Part shown: positions 11,801 to 24,215 of the stretch, one piece after another
Position numbering within the stretch: the first letter of the stretch is position 1
Layout of the letters: every line of letters starts with the position of its first letter
NCBI RefSeq assembly: GCF_041146795.1
Contig: NC_135168.1
Coordinates: 15,366,131-15,430,130 of the forward strand
DNA: 64,000 nucleotides
Source of the DNA: Maylandia zebra
Lineage: Eukaryota; Chordata; Actinopteri; Cichliformes; Cichlidae
Direction: 5' to 3'
Made by a program: the position numbers and the translations under genes
Notes under the pieces: generated by a model
Told to the model about the DNA's origin: nothing
Database searches by the model: none
The model's input: the letters and a program-made list of their open reading frames with translations, nothing else

Positions 11801-14572
11801 AAAAAAGAAGAAGAATAGAATTAAAATTCAAAAGGAATTTAATACAAATATTTTTGCAAAATTATGTTTTAGAAATAAATACATCATAAATACATTTTGA
11901 TTTGTAACTGTAGCCATGCCAGTACACAGTCCCAGTAGAAAATACTTCATTATAAATGTTGCTATGTATGATTATGAAGGCATATGAAATTTCCTTACTC
12001 CATTACTATATATTATTATTGATTTTCTGATATTTTATAGTATTTAGTATATAAAAACCTACACCAAAACATAGCTAACAGTCACAGGAGATCTTATGAC
12101 AGAGATCATAGCGGTTTTTGATGGCATGTGGAGAACGTACACAATAGTGGCTTTCCTGTTGTGGCTGATCACTGTATCATTTAAGACGTACAATCGTTTG
12201 CCCGTGCTTGTCTGAATGTCAGATTCTCATGTTTTTCACTCTAACTTGCAGGGATTATAATTCTTTTTATAAGATGTTCTTCGCTGAATCATTTCAGTGA
12301 AAAACTTTCTCATGTTAGGTGGGAGAAAGCAGAAAGGTCTAACCTATCCTTTGGAAAAGCTTTCCTTTAACTTCTGCTCTCTTGAACAATGAGTTCAACA
12401 AGTTCACACATTATCTCTGGGGACTGTCAAAAGACTGTCAAGAATCCTTCCCTGAAAAAGTCAAGACAGGTTGTGTGGAAAAGCAGATACACCGAAAAAG
12501 AAAAAAAACTCGTGAATTGACTCACTACACAAATAAATTGAGAACCACATACTTCTGTTGAAAAATCCCTCCAAACATTTCAAACCTACACAAAACATGT
12601 AGTACAATGTAACACTTCAAATATGCCTCCTGCATTCAGGCATGTATTAAAGCAGTGTGATACAAAGCAGGTTGCAAATTGGATCAACAAAGGTTTCGCA
12701 GGTGAGCAGTGTACCATGAGATAAACATACAAAGCAGGATGAAAGGATTCGTGAAATAAGCCATAAAACAAACTGTCCACCTGTTCATTCCACCACATTA
12801 ATGGGAAAGAACACCTGCATGAAAACACGGTGTGGGGAACCTACTTCAGTGTAAAGTAAGACAAAAGTGTTATTTTGCTTTTGCTGGCAAAGGGCATTTC
12901 AAATTAAACAATAGGTTGTTAACAGGTTTTGAGAGCTCAAGAGTGTGGTACTTAGAATTTAAGTGGGTAACAACTAAGCTGCAAAAAACGTTTATTTTTC
13001 CACCATGTTAATCTTATGCCAATAGCTCACAGGCCTGAATGAATTCATTTGCACAAGTACACATTATGCATGGTCACTTTATATTTTAAGAAATATCATC
13101 AAGAACATCGTGTAAAAGGTGGTCACCGTGTAATTACAGAAATTAGCTTCCTTTTAGTTAATGCCAAGTGGCAAACAATTTAAAAAATAACACTTTAACA
13201 CAAGCTCATACCACCTTAGAAATTGCACAAAGTTTTTTTTTTTTTCTTTCAATTAGGCCGATGTGTGTGCTTACTCTGTCTCTTACTGGCTGCAGGAAAA
13301 AAAGAAGTAGTTAAGAAAGGGGGGGCAGAGACTTGAATGCAAATTGAAATCCCCAAACAGAGGCAGTTCTGTGTCTCCGCTGCCACACTTAACCTGAATT
13401 GTTTCTCTCTGTACGATTCAGAGAACATTAGTCCTGCGCAGAAAACTCTGAGGATAAAATGTACCCTTGATTGTAAACACTGACAATAGTTAAGAATGAT
13501 AGAGTGGGCTGTGTAGTTATACTGTCTCTGCATTTATTAGTCTGCCTCAAATCGAGCCATGGAAAACTGGTCAAATCCCTCTCTAGCAAATCAAAGATTT
13601 TTTATTTGCCACTTTTATAGTGTTACTTTGGCCTTTACAGAAACAGTCAAAAAGTCTAATTTTCCCTCTTTTTAGTTGTCAGGCATAAGGAATGGCTCAG
13701 TACCCAGTTGTTTGAGATATGAGGTCACTGTCGCAACACACTGCAAGTCTTCAACTCTACTTTATCACATTTTTAAAAGAATAGGTTGAAGCAGCTCCTG
13801 CAAGACTACTGTAAGATAGATGCATTGTGAGGGACCTTTACTTTTGCTATTATTACAGCATTAATGCAGTGTAGATGTCAAGAGTGGGATTTATCACTGC
13901 AGTATAAATGCAATATAGATGAAGAAGCTGAGACCTCTGCAATGGTTACACCATAGCCTATTAATCCATTATATATGCTGCAGAATAAGGAACTTTTATC
14001 ATGGCTCACTACAGGTAAAGACATAATTAAGCAATCATGCAAGGTTTGTTTGTGTTTTAATGTTTGTCATTCTTTCGGTTTTGCATGTGATACTCATCTA
14101 GAAGCTCCAGAGAGACAGAAGTGGTGATATCTTCAACAAAATCAACGGTCATGATCTTAAAAACTATGAGAATAAGGCCCAAGTAGAAATGTTCCTTTAA
14201 AATCCACTAACATCAAAATCTTTGACCCAGGTCTAATGCTCCTCTAAGTGCCATAAACCATTTTCATTCTCTAAATGAAAGGAAGGGAAATGATTGATCT
14301 TTTCTACATAATCCTGATCACCACAATCATTAGTAATAATAAAATGCTAATAATGTATCATATGTCCTCAAGAGAAACTCATTTGTCAAACATTCATTTG
14401 AATATGACAAGAATCTCTGCGTGCATTCCTCTAACACTTTGCAGTGACAGAGATTATCATTTGCTATGGCATTACCTAGGGGGGGAAAAAGGATTTCCTA
14501 CTGGAAATACTGGAAATAAAATATAAAATAATTTGTTGGCCATAGATATGAGATATTGCATTTGTAGTCCAT

Positions 14573-14573
<1 letters not shown>
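8891..14573. other. Intergenic, no gene seen
   Basis: Long AT-rich stretch without a supportable coding exon or delimited mobile element. All open frames are under about 95 codons and featureless. Confidence 0.5.

Positions 14574-14646
<73 letters not shown>
14574..14646 (+). repeat. (TAA)n microsatellite, about 24 units
   Basis: Uninterrupted TAA repeat over 73 bases. It generates an artefactual poly-leucine open frame on the minus strand, which is not a gene. Confidence 0.97.
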
Positions 14647-14647
<1 letters not shown>

Positions 14648-14756
14648 TGTACATGGCCTAAAATTTTAATAAGCTGGTAATTTGGTAGCTGAAGTTTTTG
14701 ACATTTTTGACAGCTGTGCCTTTACCATATATTTGTAATTATGTTACAGTTACAGT

Positions 14757-14791
14757 TGCCCATCCTGTATATTTGCATTACAGGATGGGCA
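14757..14791. repeat. Perfect 13-bp inverted repeat
   Basis: TGCCCATCCTGTA (14757-14769) and TACAGGATGGGCA (14779-14791) are exact inverse complements separated by the 9-nt loop TATTTGCAT. No T-run follows that would suggest a small RNA gene. Confidence 0.85.
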
Positions 14792-15160
14792 GATTAATAG
14801 GGAAAAAAAACTTGAAACATACAAGAACGCTATGATAAAATGTAAACTGGTCACAACAGAATCAACTACATTGTACTGCTAACACAACATGGCAAGTATT
14901 TGAGTTCACACTGGCATCAGCACAGGAGCCAGAGCCTGATCTTCAGGAGGTCACAAAGGTAATGATGAGCAGTCAGGCTTGTAGCCTCCATTTCTACCTG
15001 TACACATTTCTACAGCAGAACTGCAATGGAGGTCTCTTTGAAGTCTCTTTGGGTTAGCTTTCACATTTGCTTTGTGTTGTTGGCATATGCATGTTCTTAT
15101 TAGTGTTGGCCTTTGACTGTAATTTAACGAAACATTATTATTATTACAATGCATTTCTGG

Positions 15161-15364
15161 TAGTGCTGTCAGTGTTAATCTCGTTAAAATGACGTTAACG
15201 TCATAACCGCATGAACGCGGCAAATCTCCGTCAACGCGTTAGTGCTGTTAGCTCGTTAATGCGTTAGCGCTGTGCAGCCTCTCGCACGGGACGATTCGCG
15301 TTAACTTGCTAACGGAGATTTGCCACGTTAACGTCATTTTAACGAGATTAACACTGATAGCACT
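15161..15364. mobile_element. Fold-back hAT-type MITE
   Basis: The first and last 60 bases or so are near-perfect inverse complements: AGTGCTGTCAGTGTTAATCT at the left, and the inverse of AGTGCTATCAGTGTTAATCT at the right. The same direct repeat ATTTCTGGT flanks it at 15153-15161 and 15365-15373, consistent with an 8-bp hAT-type target duplication with one ambiguous base. It is 204 bp long, CpG-rich for this region, and has no coding capacity. Confidence 0.9.
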
Positions 15365-15373
15365 ATTTCTGGT

Positions 15374-18331
15374 CATGTTACTGAGTAAAATAAAAGATAT
15401 GTAAAGAGTATCATGCTGAATTACTTTCTCTAGAGAGTAATTATATACCTTAATCCTTTATATTGAAAAGGTAACATATAATCTGTAATATATTACTTTT
15501 TTGAACACTGAACATGAAAAAACAAAAACAGCTGCTGTTTTTGAATCCACCAGGTTACGAATAAGTAATACCAACACTCGGTGTATGTGGTTTACCAATT
15601 TATACCAAAGAGAAAATGTCAGGTCCAGCAACTAAAGTCCATGTCAGAGTCTACCATATAACCCAGTCGCTGGTTTTCCATTTTCAGCCTCTTGGAAAAT
15701 GAACAGCAGCTACAGGATATATATTGCTCCTCCTGATGTTGTCTGCTGGCTCGATGTACATTCATGTTATCTAGTGCCTCCTATAAATTTCAATTATCTA
15801 CCTCGTAAGATAAGATCACAAACACCCACACGCCCACATGTCAGTGTAGCAATACACATCCAGAACAGGAGGCAACAAAAAACGCAGCAATAAAATAATC
15901 CTGTCCTTGAATCTAATCTCTGCTGCCTCAACTGTAGACAAACTCCACTCCAGTGTAATTAGAGCTGATTTAGCATGATTTACACGCTATGGGCAAGATA
16001 AAATAAACATGATTAGGTTAGACAAATACTGAGGTCGATATTTCTGAAGGCTTGAAAATTAATAATACATTTTGTATGATAAACACTTGCACTGTGGGCT
16101 CTAAGCTTCGAATGCTAAACAGGTTGCTATGTCAGCCAAGGATCTGGAGCCCCCTGCCGTTATTCGACGTCTTTTGTTAATTGTTAAAAAAAAATATGTC
16201 TCTTTAAAGCATGTGTTATCTGTAGAAAAACTGCATGGGGTCCTTTTAAAATGAAATATTAATGATTTTCTCAAAGACTGTCACTTTTTTCTGTACTGTG
16301 CCTCTTCTACAGCTGCACAAGTCTGTGGTTTGTTCCCTCAAATGCGAACAGCCATATGTATAAACAAGAATAAGTGCAGACATCACAGCCAAACGCTAAT
16401 TTTGTAAGACAGGATGCATGCCAGATGCAGTCTCCAAAGCTTAATGATGCAAAATATGTTCTGCAATTTTTTTGTAATCTTGAAGATCTGGGACATGCCG
16501 TGTTTACGGTGATTTCCACCTGAGGACTGGAACCTGAGAGAGAGAGAAAATAACGTCCTGCTCATTGTGAGCTCCTTATCGCAAGCACTCAGCAGTGTCA
16601 TCCTCTAAAATTAGCTTGTGCTGTCTGAGCACTATCTGGTGTAGATAAAATAAGGAGGGGGGATCAGTTATGCCGCATTATTAATCTTGAGATGTGGAGG
16701 GAAAGAAACAGAGAAAAAGAATGGAAAGGGTAAAGGATTGGTGTGTATGTGTGTGTGTTGGGGGTAGGGTGTAAGGAAAGGACAAGATAACTTTCCTTTG
16801 AACTCCTTTTACAACCTGAAGTTCCTGGGGAAAAAAAGGAAAAGCATTTATCTAAATGAGGTTGCCACTCTCACCTGGCACAGCCACAGATATAGGTGGG
16901 TGGAGAGTCTGCCACTGACTTGAGGTAAAGAAAAGTCAAGGAGATAACTGTTCCCTCTAGGCTGGCGGGAAATCGCTGCAAAGAGAGACACACATATGTA
17001 CCGAGCTGCATTCTATGACACAGTCACACCAATTGCCCAAAACATGACTGCCTCTTTTTTTTCCATTTATTTATTTATTTATTTTCTGCCCCACAGAGAC
17101 TTTTTGGATGGCCCCACTGCACATAATCCCTTCTCTTCTTAGGTCGCCTCTACATTGCAGCTCTATATCTGTTCCCGAGGTCAAAATTCAATTAAACTAC
17201 AGTATAAACGTCTCAGTTCAGTATAGTGTTTATTTTGCGATAAGCCACAGCCGTGAAAAGTTGATGTGTGGTTGTATTATACCTTGACTAATAGCTTTAG
17301 GTCTGAGAATCCAGTGTGGCTCTCTTTCTAACACTGCACCTCTTATATAAGGCATTTATATCATTTGATATTTTGGTCATTCAGTAAATAGCTACTTATC
17401 CAGAGCAGCTGTACAGGAAATGGCTTCAAATGAGGCTGACTCAACAGACACCTAAGAGCATATATCCACGCACAGTCAATTACTGATGCATATGCATTTG
17501 TCTTCCCACTGAAAAGCATTTGCATGTGTGGTTAGGGCAAAATAAACCTTGTGGGTTTTCTGACGAAGATACACAAACAGTAAGAATTTATATTTATGTA
17601 TACACTGCGAATGTTTATGTGTGTGAAACTTAGAGTATCGTCTTTGCCAAAGAGGTGAATATTTCAAGGTTGTGAGCAATGTATAGAAGTGCCATTAAAA
17701 AAAAACCAGGAGAAATCGTGCATCTGGAAATCTGAGCATGCACAAAAGAAGAATGCCTGCATTACACTTCATTCACCAGTGATGAAAATGCAACCATGCT
17801 CTAGCAGGGTGGTCCAGGACAGAAGAGGTTTTTCAAGATACAGCTGTTATGAAAAATGAATGACTGTTTGCAACAAACACAGTAGCTCCTGAATCATTCA
17901 TGGGTCATGTAATGGAAAAATATGACACAACGAATGACAAAGAGAACCCTTTACCCAACAAACATCCATGGAATAACAAGATTTGGGGAATAGATGTAAA
18001 TATTTAGCGGCATATCCTTTGGTTCACAATGTTTTCGTACATGTCATAGGAAAATATTCATAGATATATATCCAGTAAAATGCTCCTCGTCTACGCATAT
18101 CATCTTCTCTATAAGTCGTCACCCACTGTGAAATATCTTAAAATCCCAGGCTAAATGTGTAAAACAAAATACGACACGTTAATATTTTGGGAATTGTGTC
18201 TCACAGACAGAGGAGATTGGAAAATGATGAAAAATGCAGTGTTAATGTTCTCTGTATAATTGGGATTGTGTTTTTCATCACACTATTATCAGTGCCAGTG
18301 TTGTTTATACTGTCACTAATAAACATAGATA
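15374..18331. other. Intergenic, no gene seen
   Basis: AT-rich sequence with short simple repeats only, such as a TG-rich patch near 16741. No coding exon, RNA gene or delimited element is supported. Confidence 0.5.
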
Positions 18332-18339
18332 TACTATAC

Positions 18340-18659
18340 CAGCGGTCTCCAACCTTTTTGGCGCCATGGACCGGTTTATGTCCGACAATATTTTCACGGA
18401 CCGGCCTTTAAGGTGTCGCGGATAAAGACAACAAAATAAAACTAGTACCGGTACCGAAAAAAAGAAAATTTATTCATAACACACGTGAAAAGACCCAGGA
18501 AAACCGAGTTAACGATAAAAACGATAACAAAATAACGCTGAAAACCGATAAAAACCCTGAAAACCATACATTTCACACCTGAGCCTCAACTCTCGCGACC
18601 CGGCACCAAACGACTCACGGACCGGTACCGGTCCGAGGCCTGGGGGTTGGGGACCGCTG
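18340..18659. mobile_element. hAT-type MITE with 8-bp target duplication
   Basis: The left terminus CAGCGGTCTCCAACC and the inverse of the right terminus, CAGCGGTCCCCAACC, form terminal inverted repeats with one mismatch. A perfect 8-bp duplication TACTATAC flanks it (18332-18339 and 18660-18667). The 320-bp interior contains repeated 'ACGGACCGG' motifs and no open frame of interest. The termini resemble the widespread CAGNGGTCCCCAACC hAT group. Confidence 0.93.
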
Positions 18660-18667
18660 TACTATAC

Positions 18668-21286
18668 TATAAAACTATATTCTTCACAAATAATCACACA
18701 TGCTCTTCTCAGTGGCTTAGTTTGCTGGATCTGCTTTGTTGTTGTTATCGGTTGTTTGGTGGATCACCTAAATCCAAAAGGATTACTGCACTATATACGG
18801 TATTGCTGTTATATTTATCAAGTTGTTATACATTGTTCACATCATTTTCTTTTGTCTTTGAAGACAAAAGAAAATGAAAATACACATGATTGAACAGAAA
18901 TAACATAGTCATCACATAGATAACTTTGCCTCTAACTTTCTCTAAAGCAAGTCAGTGAAATGGTTCAGTGCATAAACCTCAGCCAAAAAGAAATTGCTTT
19001 CTTGATCAGAAAGTGAAAGAATATAATTCAACTGACCAAAACCCTAAATGCAAGAGATTAGATCACCATAAAGATCTCAGCCTCAAAGAGATGAACACCA
19101 CCCTGCCAACAGGAGGGCACAGAAAAGCCGGAGATCTGTCTAAATCTCTCTCTCAATTATCATAGTAAAAATGCTACAGGAGGATTCAAGGTCCTTCAAT
19201 GATAAATGTGTCAGGATGGGAATAGCTCAAGTCACCACGGCCAATGAATGTGAGTTGAATTTTATGTGTGACATTGGTGTGGGAACATTCAGCAAGCGAC
19301 TATCAAAGTCATGTGGGTACATTAAAGCAAGTGCGACTTCAAGTACAACACAGCCTCAGTTAAAGTGCAACAGGACAGAGTCAGACGTGGAATACCAGCT
19401 GATGTTTTTCTGTGTTCAATTTCTGGAGTGTGGGTTTTCTATTTCTGTAGTCAGACATATGTCACATTACATCATACTGAGCTATTTTCTGTGTGGCAAC
19501 ACAGCAGATGTTACATTTCAGAGAATCTACAAATAAACTCTCACAACATTTTTGCTATGAGGAAATTTAGCTGGAGTTTCTTTCCTGACACAAAATCCAG
19601 CCAAAAGAAAGAAAGAGAAGGCAATTTTTAAAATCCTGCCTCCAGAGGCAGTGCTACACAAATACAGCTATTTATTTGTGATGCAGAAATCCCCCAGCTG
19701 ACAGCATGGACACCTTTTAAATGCATGGAATTCATCACACAGAAGTATTTAAACTCTTGTGCCACATTAGATCTCTGCAATGTATGGCAGTTCACGGTGC
19801 ATGACAGATACCAGCTAAGTTTTCCTATTAGCATATTCATCATTAATTACATTTAGTGACATCATATCATTACAGGCAAACATAATTTTAGCAACCAGAG
19901 GTCTAATTACCCACTGTCATTGTGCGTGGTTGTTAAGATGAATGTTAACTTCAGCCTTGAGAAATTGCTGCTGAGGTTAATAAAAATGGGCCCCAACTTG
20001 CACTGTCAACCAGAGGCGGAGGCAGACATTTGATACACCCGGGGCTTAGCCCTAAAGGGTAGTATGATGCATGTGGGGTTGGGGGGGTGTTTAGAAATGA
20101 CTGAAAGAGTAATAGGCTCTGTTTTGAGTTTTGTTCAAAAAAGAATGACTTCATATAGGGAAAACTATATATCACATATGCAGGACACCTTAAACTAGTT
20201 TTTTAAGGCAGAACAAAGTCAGGGCTGTATCAAGACACGAGGACTAAACCCCAATTCAACCAAACCCAGAACTGATCCAGAATTAAAACAGGACTACAAC
20301 AGTTCAAAATCAGGACTACTTGGGATTTAACCAAGACAGAGTCAGAACTAGATGATAGTAGCACTAAAAATCATCATAGACCTGCACTACACTTATTTTT
20401 TAATTCTACCAAAGTACAATATTTAGATTGAGAAAAGTTTATATAATTATTTTGCCTTGTTGTGCAAACAAGCCTGCATAACTTAATAAATATAGAATTT
20501 GAAAAATAACAAACCTAAAAACAATTCATTGTAACATCAAATCAGACTAAATGTTTATTTTTTTTAGGTTGATAAATATAAAAAAACATATTTGTTAACT
20601 TTAAGAGTAAAGAGAGAAACTATCTGTATTTCTTAATTGACAATGGCACCAAATTGTATTCAAAATTGAGCCACACAATTCTTTTCCTGGTGTTTTGGTT
20701 GATATCTCTTGATTTTCCCATTTCAAAGAAACAGGCTCTGTGTTTTGCCTTATATGCATCCACAGCTGTGCCACCAATTTACTCACATGGACTCTACTAA
20801 CCTATCAGAAACTTCTTCAGCTCAGAATGGAATCGTCTGGCGTTTTCTTATTAATTAACAATAACCTTAGTGTACATGTACTCCTAAATTTGATCAAAGT
20901 GATAAAAAAATAGACAGCTCTCTCTCTTTATTCTGAGATATAACTAATTCAAAAGATGTTTCAATATTTATTTATCCAAAACAAAACAAGTTTACTCTAA
21001 ATTGATGTTGTACAGTAAAAAAAATGTTCTTGTGTTTTCCATAAAGTGTATGTAAATATCTGGTTTAAATATAATGCTGTGTATTGAAATTCCTCTTGTT
21101 TTGCATAAAAATATACTGAACAACATACAAAGCATAATATATAAAATAACATCTACCTGAGTTTTTTCTTTGAAAGAAGCTCATTATGTCCATTCTCGTG
21201 TATCAGTGCATTACTGAAACTGAGTTATTTAGCCCTGGAGGGAAACAACTGAAAATATGAAATAAACACACATGTAAGCTAAGACT
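18668..21286. other. Intergenic with one perfect palindrome
   Basis: No gene is supported. A 121-codon open frame on the plus strand at 19171-19536 has no recognisable motif or splice context and overlaps another frame. The notable structure is the palindrome at 18842-18877. Confidence 0.45.
18842..18877. repeat. Perfect 17-bp inverted repeat with 2-nt centre
   Basis: TCATTTTCTTTTGTCTT (18842-18858) is the exact inverse complement of 18861-18877, with only TG between. This is a cruciform-capable near-perfect palindrome. Confidence 0.92.
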
Positions 21287-21294
21287 CTCTAAAG

Positions 21295-22122
21295 CAGGGG
21301 TAGGCGACTCCAGGCCCCGAGTGTCACGGACCCGGTTCCGGGGACTCGGGGTTCGTGAACAGTGTGGACCTTTATTGTTATTAGTGTATTGGATGTATGT
21401 TTGCTGCACTGTGTTCTTGTGTTCAATGCTGGTGTGTGTATGTGTGTGAGGCTGGAGGATGAAGGACAGCCACCTGCAGGCCTGATGGGTGTGGCCCTGC
21501 CAGCTGCTGGTCACGCCTAGCTTACCACACACCTGCTTCTGATCAGGATCGTCGGGGGAGCTACTTAACAGAGCGATGGAGCTTCCTCCGGCGCAGGATC
21601 GTTGAGTTAGACTCCATGTCAGTGTTTGTAGTGCTGGTCAGTGTATGCCTGCTGGAGTTGGTGCCATAACGGCTGTGTCTGTGTTTTTTCCTCAGGAGAG
21701 TGGAACACAGGACTGCAAGACACACGGGGTGTGTGAAGGCACAGGGGCAGAGAGCACGGGATACCAGCACTTGGGAGAAGACACGTCACGGGAGTCGAGG
21801 GAGCACTTTTGGAGATTCAATGTGTGGTGTACATTTACCTCACTGTAAATAAACCCACTGTTCATTTCATTAAGTCCAGCGTTTGGGTCCTTTCTCCAAC
21901 ATCCCCCACGGTCTGCCCCCCAGACCGTGACACCGAGTGCCGGTGTCCTGCAGGTTTTAAATGTGTCCTTGATTCAAATTGCTAAATTACCTCCTCAACA
22001 TGTCTTGAAGTTCTCCAGAGGACTGGTAACGAACTAATCATTTGATCCAGTTGTGTTGGCCCAGGGTAAGAGCTAAAACCTGCAGGACACCGGCACTCGA
22101 GGCCTGGAGTTGCCTACCCCTG
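21295..22122. mobile_element. hAT-type MITE interrupted by a solo LTR
   Basis: The left end CAGGGGTAGGCGACTCCAGG and the inverse of the right end, CAGGGGTAGGCAACTCCAGG, are terminal inverted repeats. The flanking 8-bp duplication CTCTAAAG is perfect (21287-21294 and 22123-22130). The MITE sequence proper is only 21295-21321 plus 21938-22122; the middle is a later LTR insertion. The right part carries the typical phrase 'CCGGTGTCCTGCAGG' seen in common fish copies of this MITE. Confidence 0.92.
21322..21932 (+). mobile_element. Solo LTR of an LTR retrotransposon
   Basis: Begins TGTCACGG and ends CCGTGACA (TG...CA ends within an inverted repeat), flanked by a perfect 5-bp duplication CCGAG (21317-21321 and 21933-21937). 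Both are diagnostic of an LTR-retrotransposon insertion. Near the right end an AATAAA (about 21847) is a plausible polyadenylation signal, supporting plus orientation. No internal retroelement sequence remains, so the copy is a solo LTR formed by LTR-LTR recombination. Gypsy-type origin is likely but not proven. Confidence 0.9.
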
Positions 22123-22130
22123 CTCTAAAG

Positions 22131-23753
22131 AAACAGCATTGTTGTTGTTCGGCTTTTCATTTTGCCTTTTGTTGATTCTCTTGAAGAACGAGTAACGTAA
22201 TATGGGTCAAGTGATCAGTTTGACATCAATCTTTTGTGATACATCGTCATATTTACATGATTTGTACAGTACGAATGATTTTCTTTGGTACCTGGTCGAA
22301 CTTCAGTTCTCCTCTGTCTGCCTCGCTGCGTTTCTCCAACAGCGCACTTGCAGGCAGCAGCTGCCCCGCCCCCTCGCTCAGTCGCTTAGTGTCTGAGCTC
22401 GGATCATACCAATATTAGGGGGGATTTACGCACAGTCGTAACAGAGAGTTTTCACCAAGCAAGCCAAACTGCATAATTACAAACCACATGAGATTGTTCA
22501 GTCCACTCATTGGCCAGAGGTGTCTGGGGTCAAAGCAACAAAAGTAAATGTAGAAAAAAAGTACTCTGTTCTGGACCAATGGAGATCATTGAGAATTTAA
22601 GTTCATTTTTAGGGCTAGCTGCTAGCCCGCACAGACCTTTGTACATCTATAAGCTTTCCACATTGAGAGTTGGAGAATAGCATACATAGCTACGCAATGT
22701 TCTTTTAGCTCCAAGTTGTAACGTGCAGGTGGTAGTTAGTTCGGATCACATTTATTTAAATGAACTCCTCTGGTGTTCATTTGAAACCGTACCTCCTCCA
22801 ACGCGTTTCCGTGAAGTTGTTTAGATCTACACACAAGTGCAATTAATGTGTTCATACCTGCACAAATGGACTGCACCAACTGGGAAAAGGAACTAGGGTT
22901 CAATTTAAATGGACTAAAAACAGCAGTTGCAAAAACACCCTTAAAATATCTGTGCATTAAATAAGTAGTTTAACCCTAGAACAATTAACTTACCAAGGAC
23001 CAAACCAAGGAGAAACAGACCAGGTCTCACAGTGTTATATTGGTACACAAAGTCAGGATAACAATTCCTGTATTAAAGATAAACCACCAAGGATATTTTG
23101 GCAAACAGACTGGAGAAACAGGGATTAAACCACCAACTTTTAACTAGAAGATAACCTGTTCTAGCCACAGCTACGATCTCACAATACTCCTTTGATCCTT
23201 GAGACCTTCACTTAAGACCCACATTTTAATTTATGCTTATTTCCTTTGTGCTTTTGTTTTTATTTAAATAATTAACAAACTAAAGCATTAAAATTACCTA
23301 CTTAGTAATGTATAGTATGTATAGTGATGAAAATCTTGTCACATAATATCTAACTATGCTACTTCCACTGTCACGCTGCTCTGATTTCATTTGAGATGCA
23401 TTTTGGTCGCTGATAAAATATTGGTATATTTCATAACAGCATCTTTCACGCATCCGCAAACACACATTCAGACACGTGATAAAGGAAGAGTCTGAACCTG
23501 CACACCTGCGGTGAGTATGGTTTGTATTCACTTGTCCCTTTTTACAGAAGTGTCACTGCAAATCATTGCAAACTTGTTCAGACCAGTCATCTTTATTTTG
23601 TCATGAAACATGTCTTTCATGACCGTAGCGGTCTATTTCATGTGATAAAGCCCAAATCCATAGGTCACTTCATGGCTTAATGACCCTGAACACAATGTTC
23701 ATCATGGCCATTGCAAAGGTGGGTAGAACTTTCACAAGTATGGCCTTCTATTT
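22131..23753. other. Intergenic, no gene seen
   Basis: AT-rich sequence with no supportable exon, RNA gene or delimited transposon. Confidence 0.45.
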
Positions 23754-23782
23754 GTTGAGTGAAGTTCTAAACTTCACTCAAC
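23754..23782. repeat. Perfect 13-bp inverted repeat beside a SINE
   Basis: GTTGAGTGAAGTT (23754-23766) pairs exactly with AACTTCACTCAAC (23770-23782) across the 3-nt centre CTA. It ends four bases before the first SINE base. Confidence 0.9.
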
Positions 23783-23785
23783 TTA

Positions 23786-24091
23786 GGGCAACTGTGGCTC
23801 AGGGGGTTGGGAAGCGTATCTGTAACCGGAAGGTCACCGGTTCGATCCCTGGGCTCTGTCCTGGTCGTTGTGTCCTTGGGCAAGACACTTTACCCTACTG
23901 GTGTTGGCCAGAGGGGCCGATGGCGCGATATGGCAGCCTCGCTTCTGTCAGTCTGCCCCAGGGCAGCTGTGGCTACAACTGTAGCTTGCCTCCACCAGTG
24001 TGTGAATGCGAGAGTGAATGAATAGTGGCATTGTAAAGCGCTTTGGGTGCCTTGAAAAGCGCTATATAAATCCAATCCATTATTATTATTA
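23786..24091 (+). mobile_element. tRNA-derived SINE
   Basis: The head contains a pol III A box TGGCTCAGGGGG (23795-23806) and a perfect B box GGTTCGATCCC (23839-23849), 32 bases apart, as in a tRNA-derived promoter. The body includes 'CCTTGGGCAAGACACTT' and 'GTGTGTGAATG', and the tail 'GTAAAGCGCTTTGGGTG' runs to 'GCTATATAAATCCA' followed by an ATT repeat. These are standard features of a widespread teleost tRNA-type SINE, similar in outline to the AFC family of African cichlids. Family assignment is inference. Confidence 0.88.
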
Positions 24092-24187
24092 TAAACTTGT
24101 AGACCCAAAACCAAGGTGATTTGAAGCTGTTCTCACACCTTTCTCTGGTGGTTTGACACATTTCTCCCTCCAATTTGTTACATTTCA

Positions 24188-24215
24188 ACATTCGTTATAC
24201 ATATATAACGAATGT
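24188..24215. repeat. Perfect 12-bp inverted repeat at LINE 3' flank
   Basis: ACATTCGTTATA (24188-24199) and TATAACGAATGT (24204-24215) are exact inverses with the loop CATA. It is followed directly by a (TA)n tract and then the LINE 3' end. Confidence 0.9.

Noticed and set aside
14472..14654. Poly-leucine open frame on the minus strand
   Set aside because: Direct translation of the TAA microsatellite.
19171..19536. 121-codon plus-strand frame
   Set aside because: No recognisable domain, no splice or promoter context, and an overlapping 88-codon frame of similar quality; most likely chance.
23795..23868. Possible functional tRNA gene
   Set aside because: A and B boxes are present, but the sequence does not close into a cloverleaf and continues into a typical SINE body and tail.
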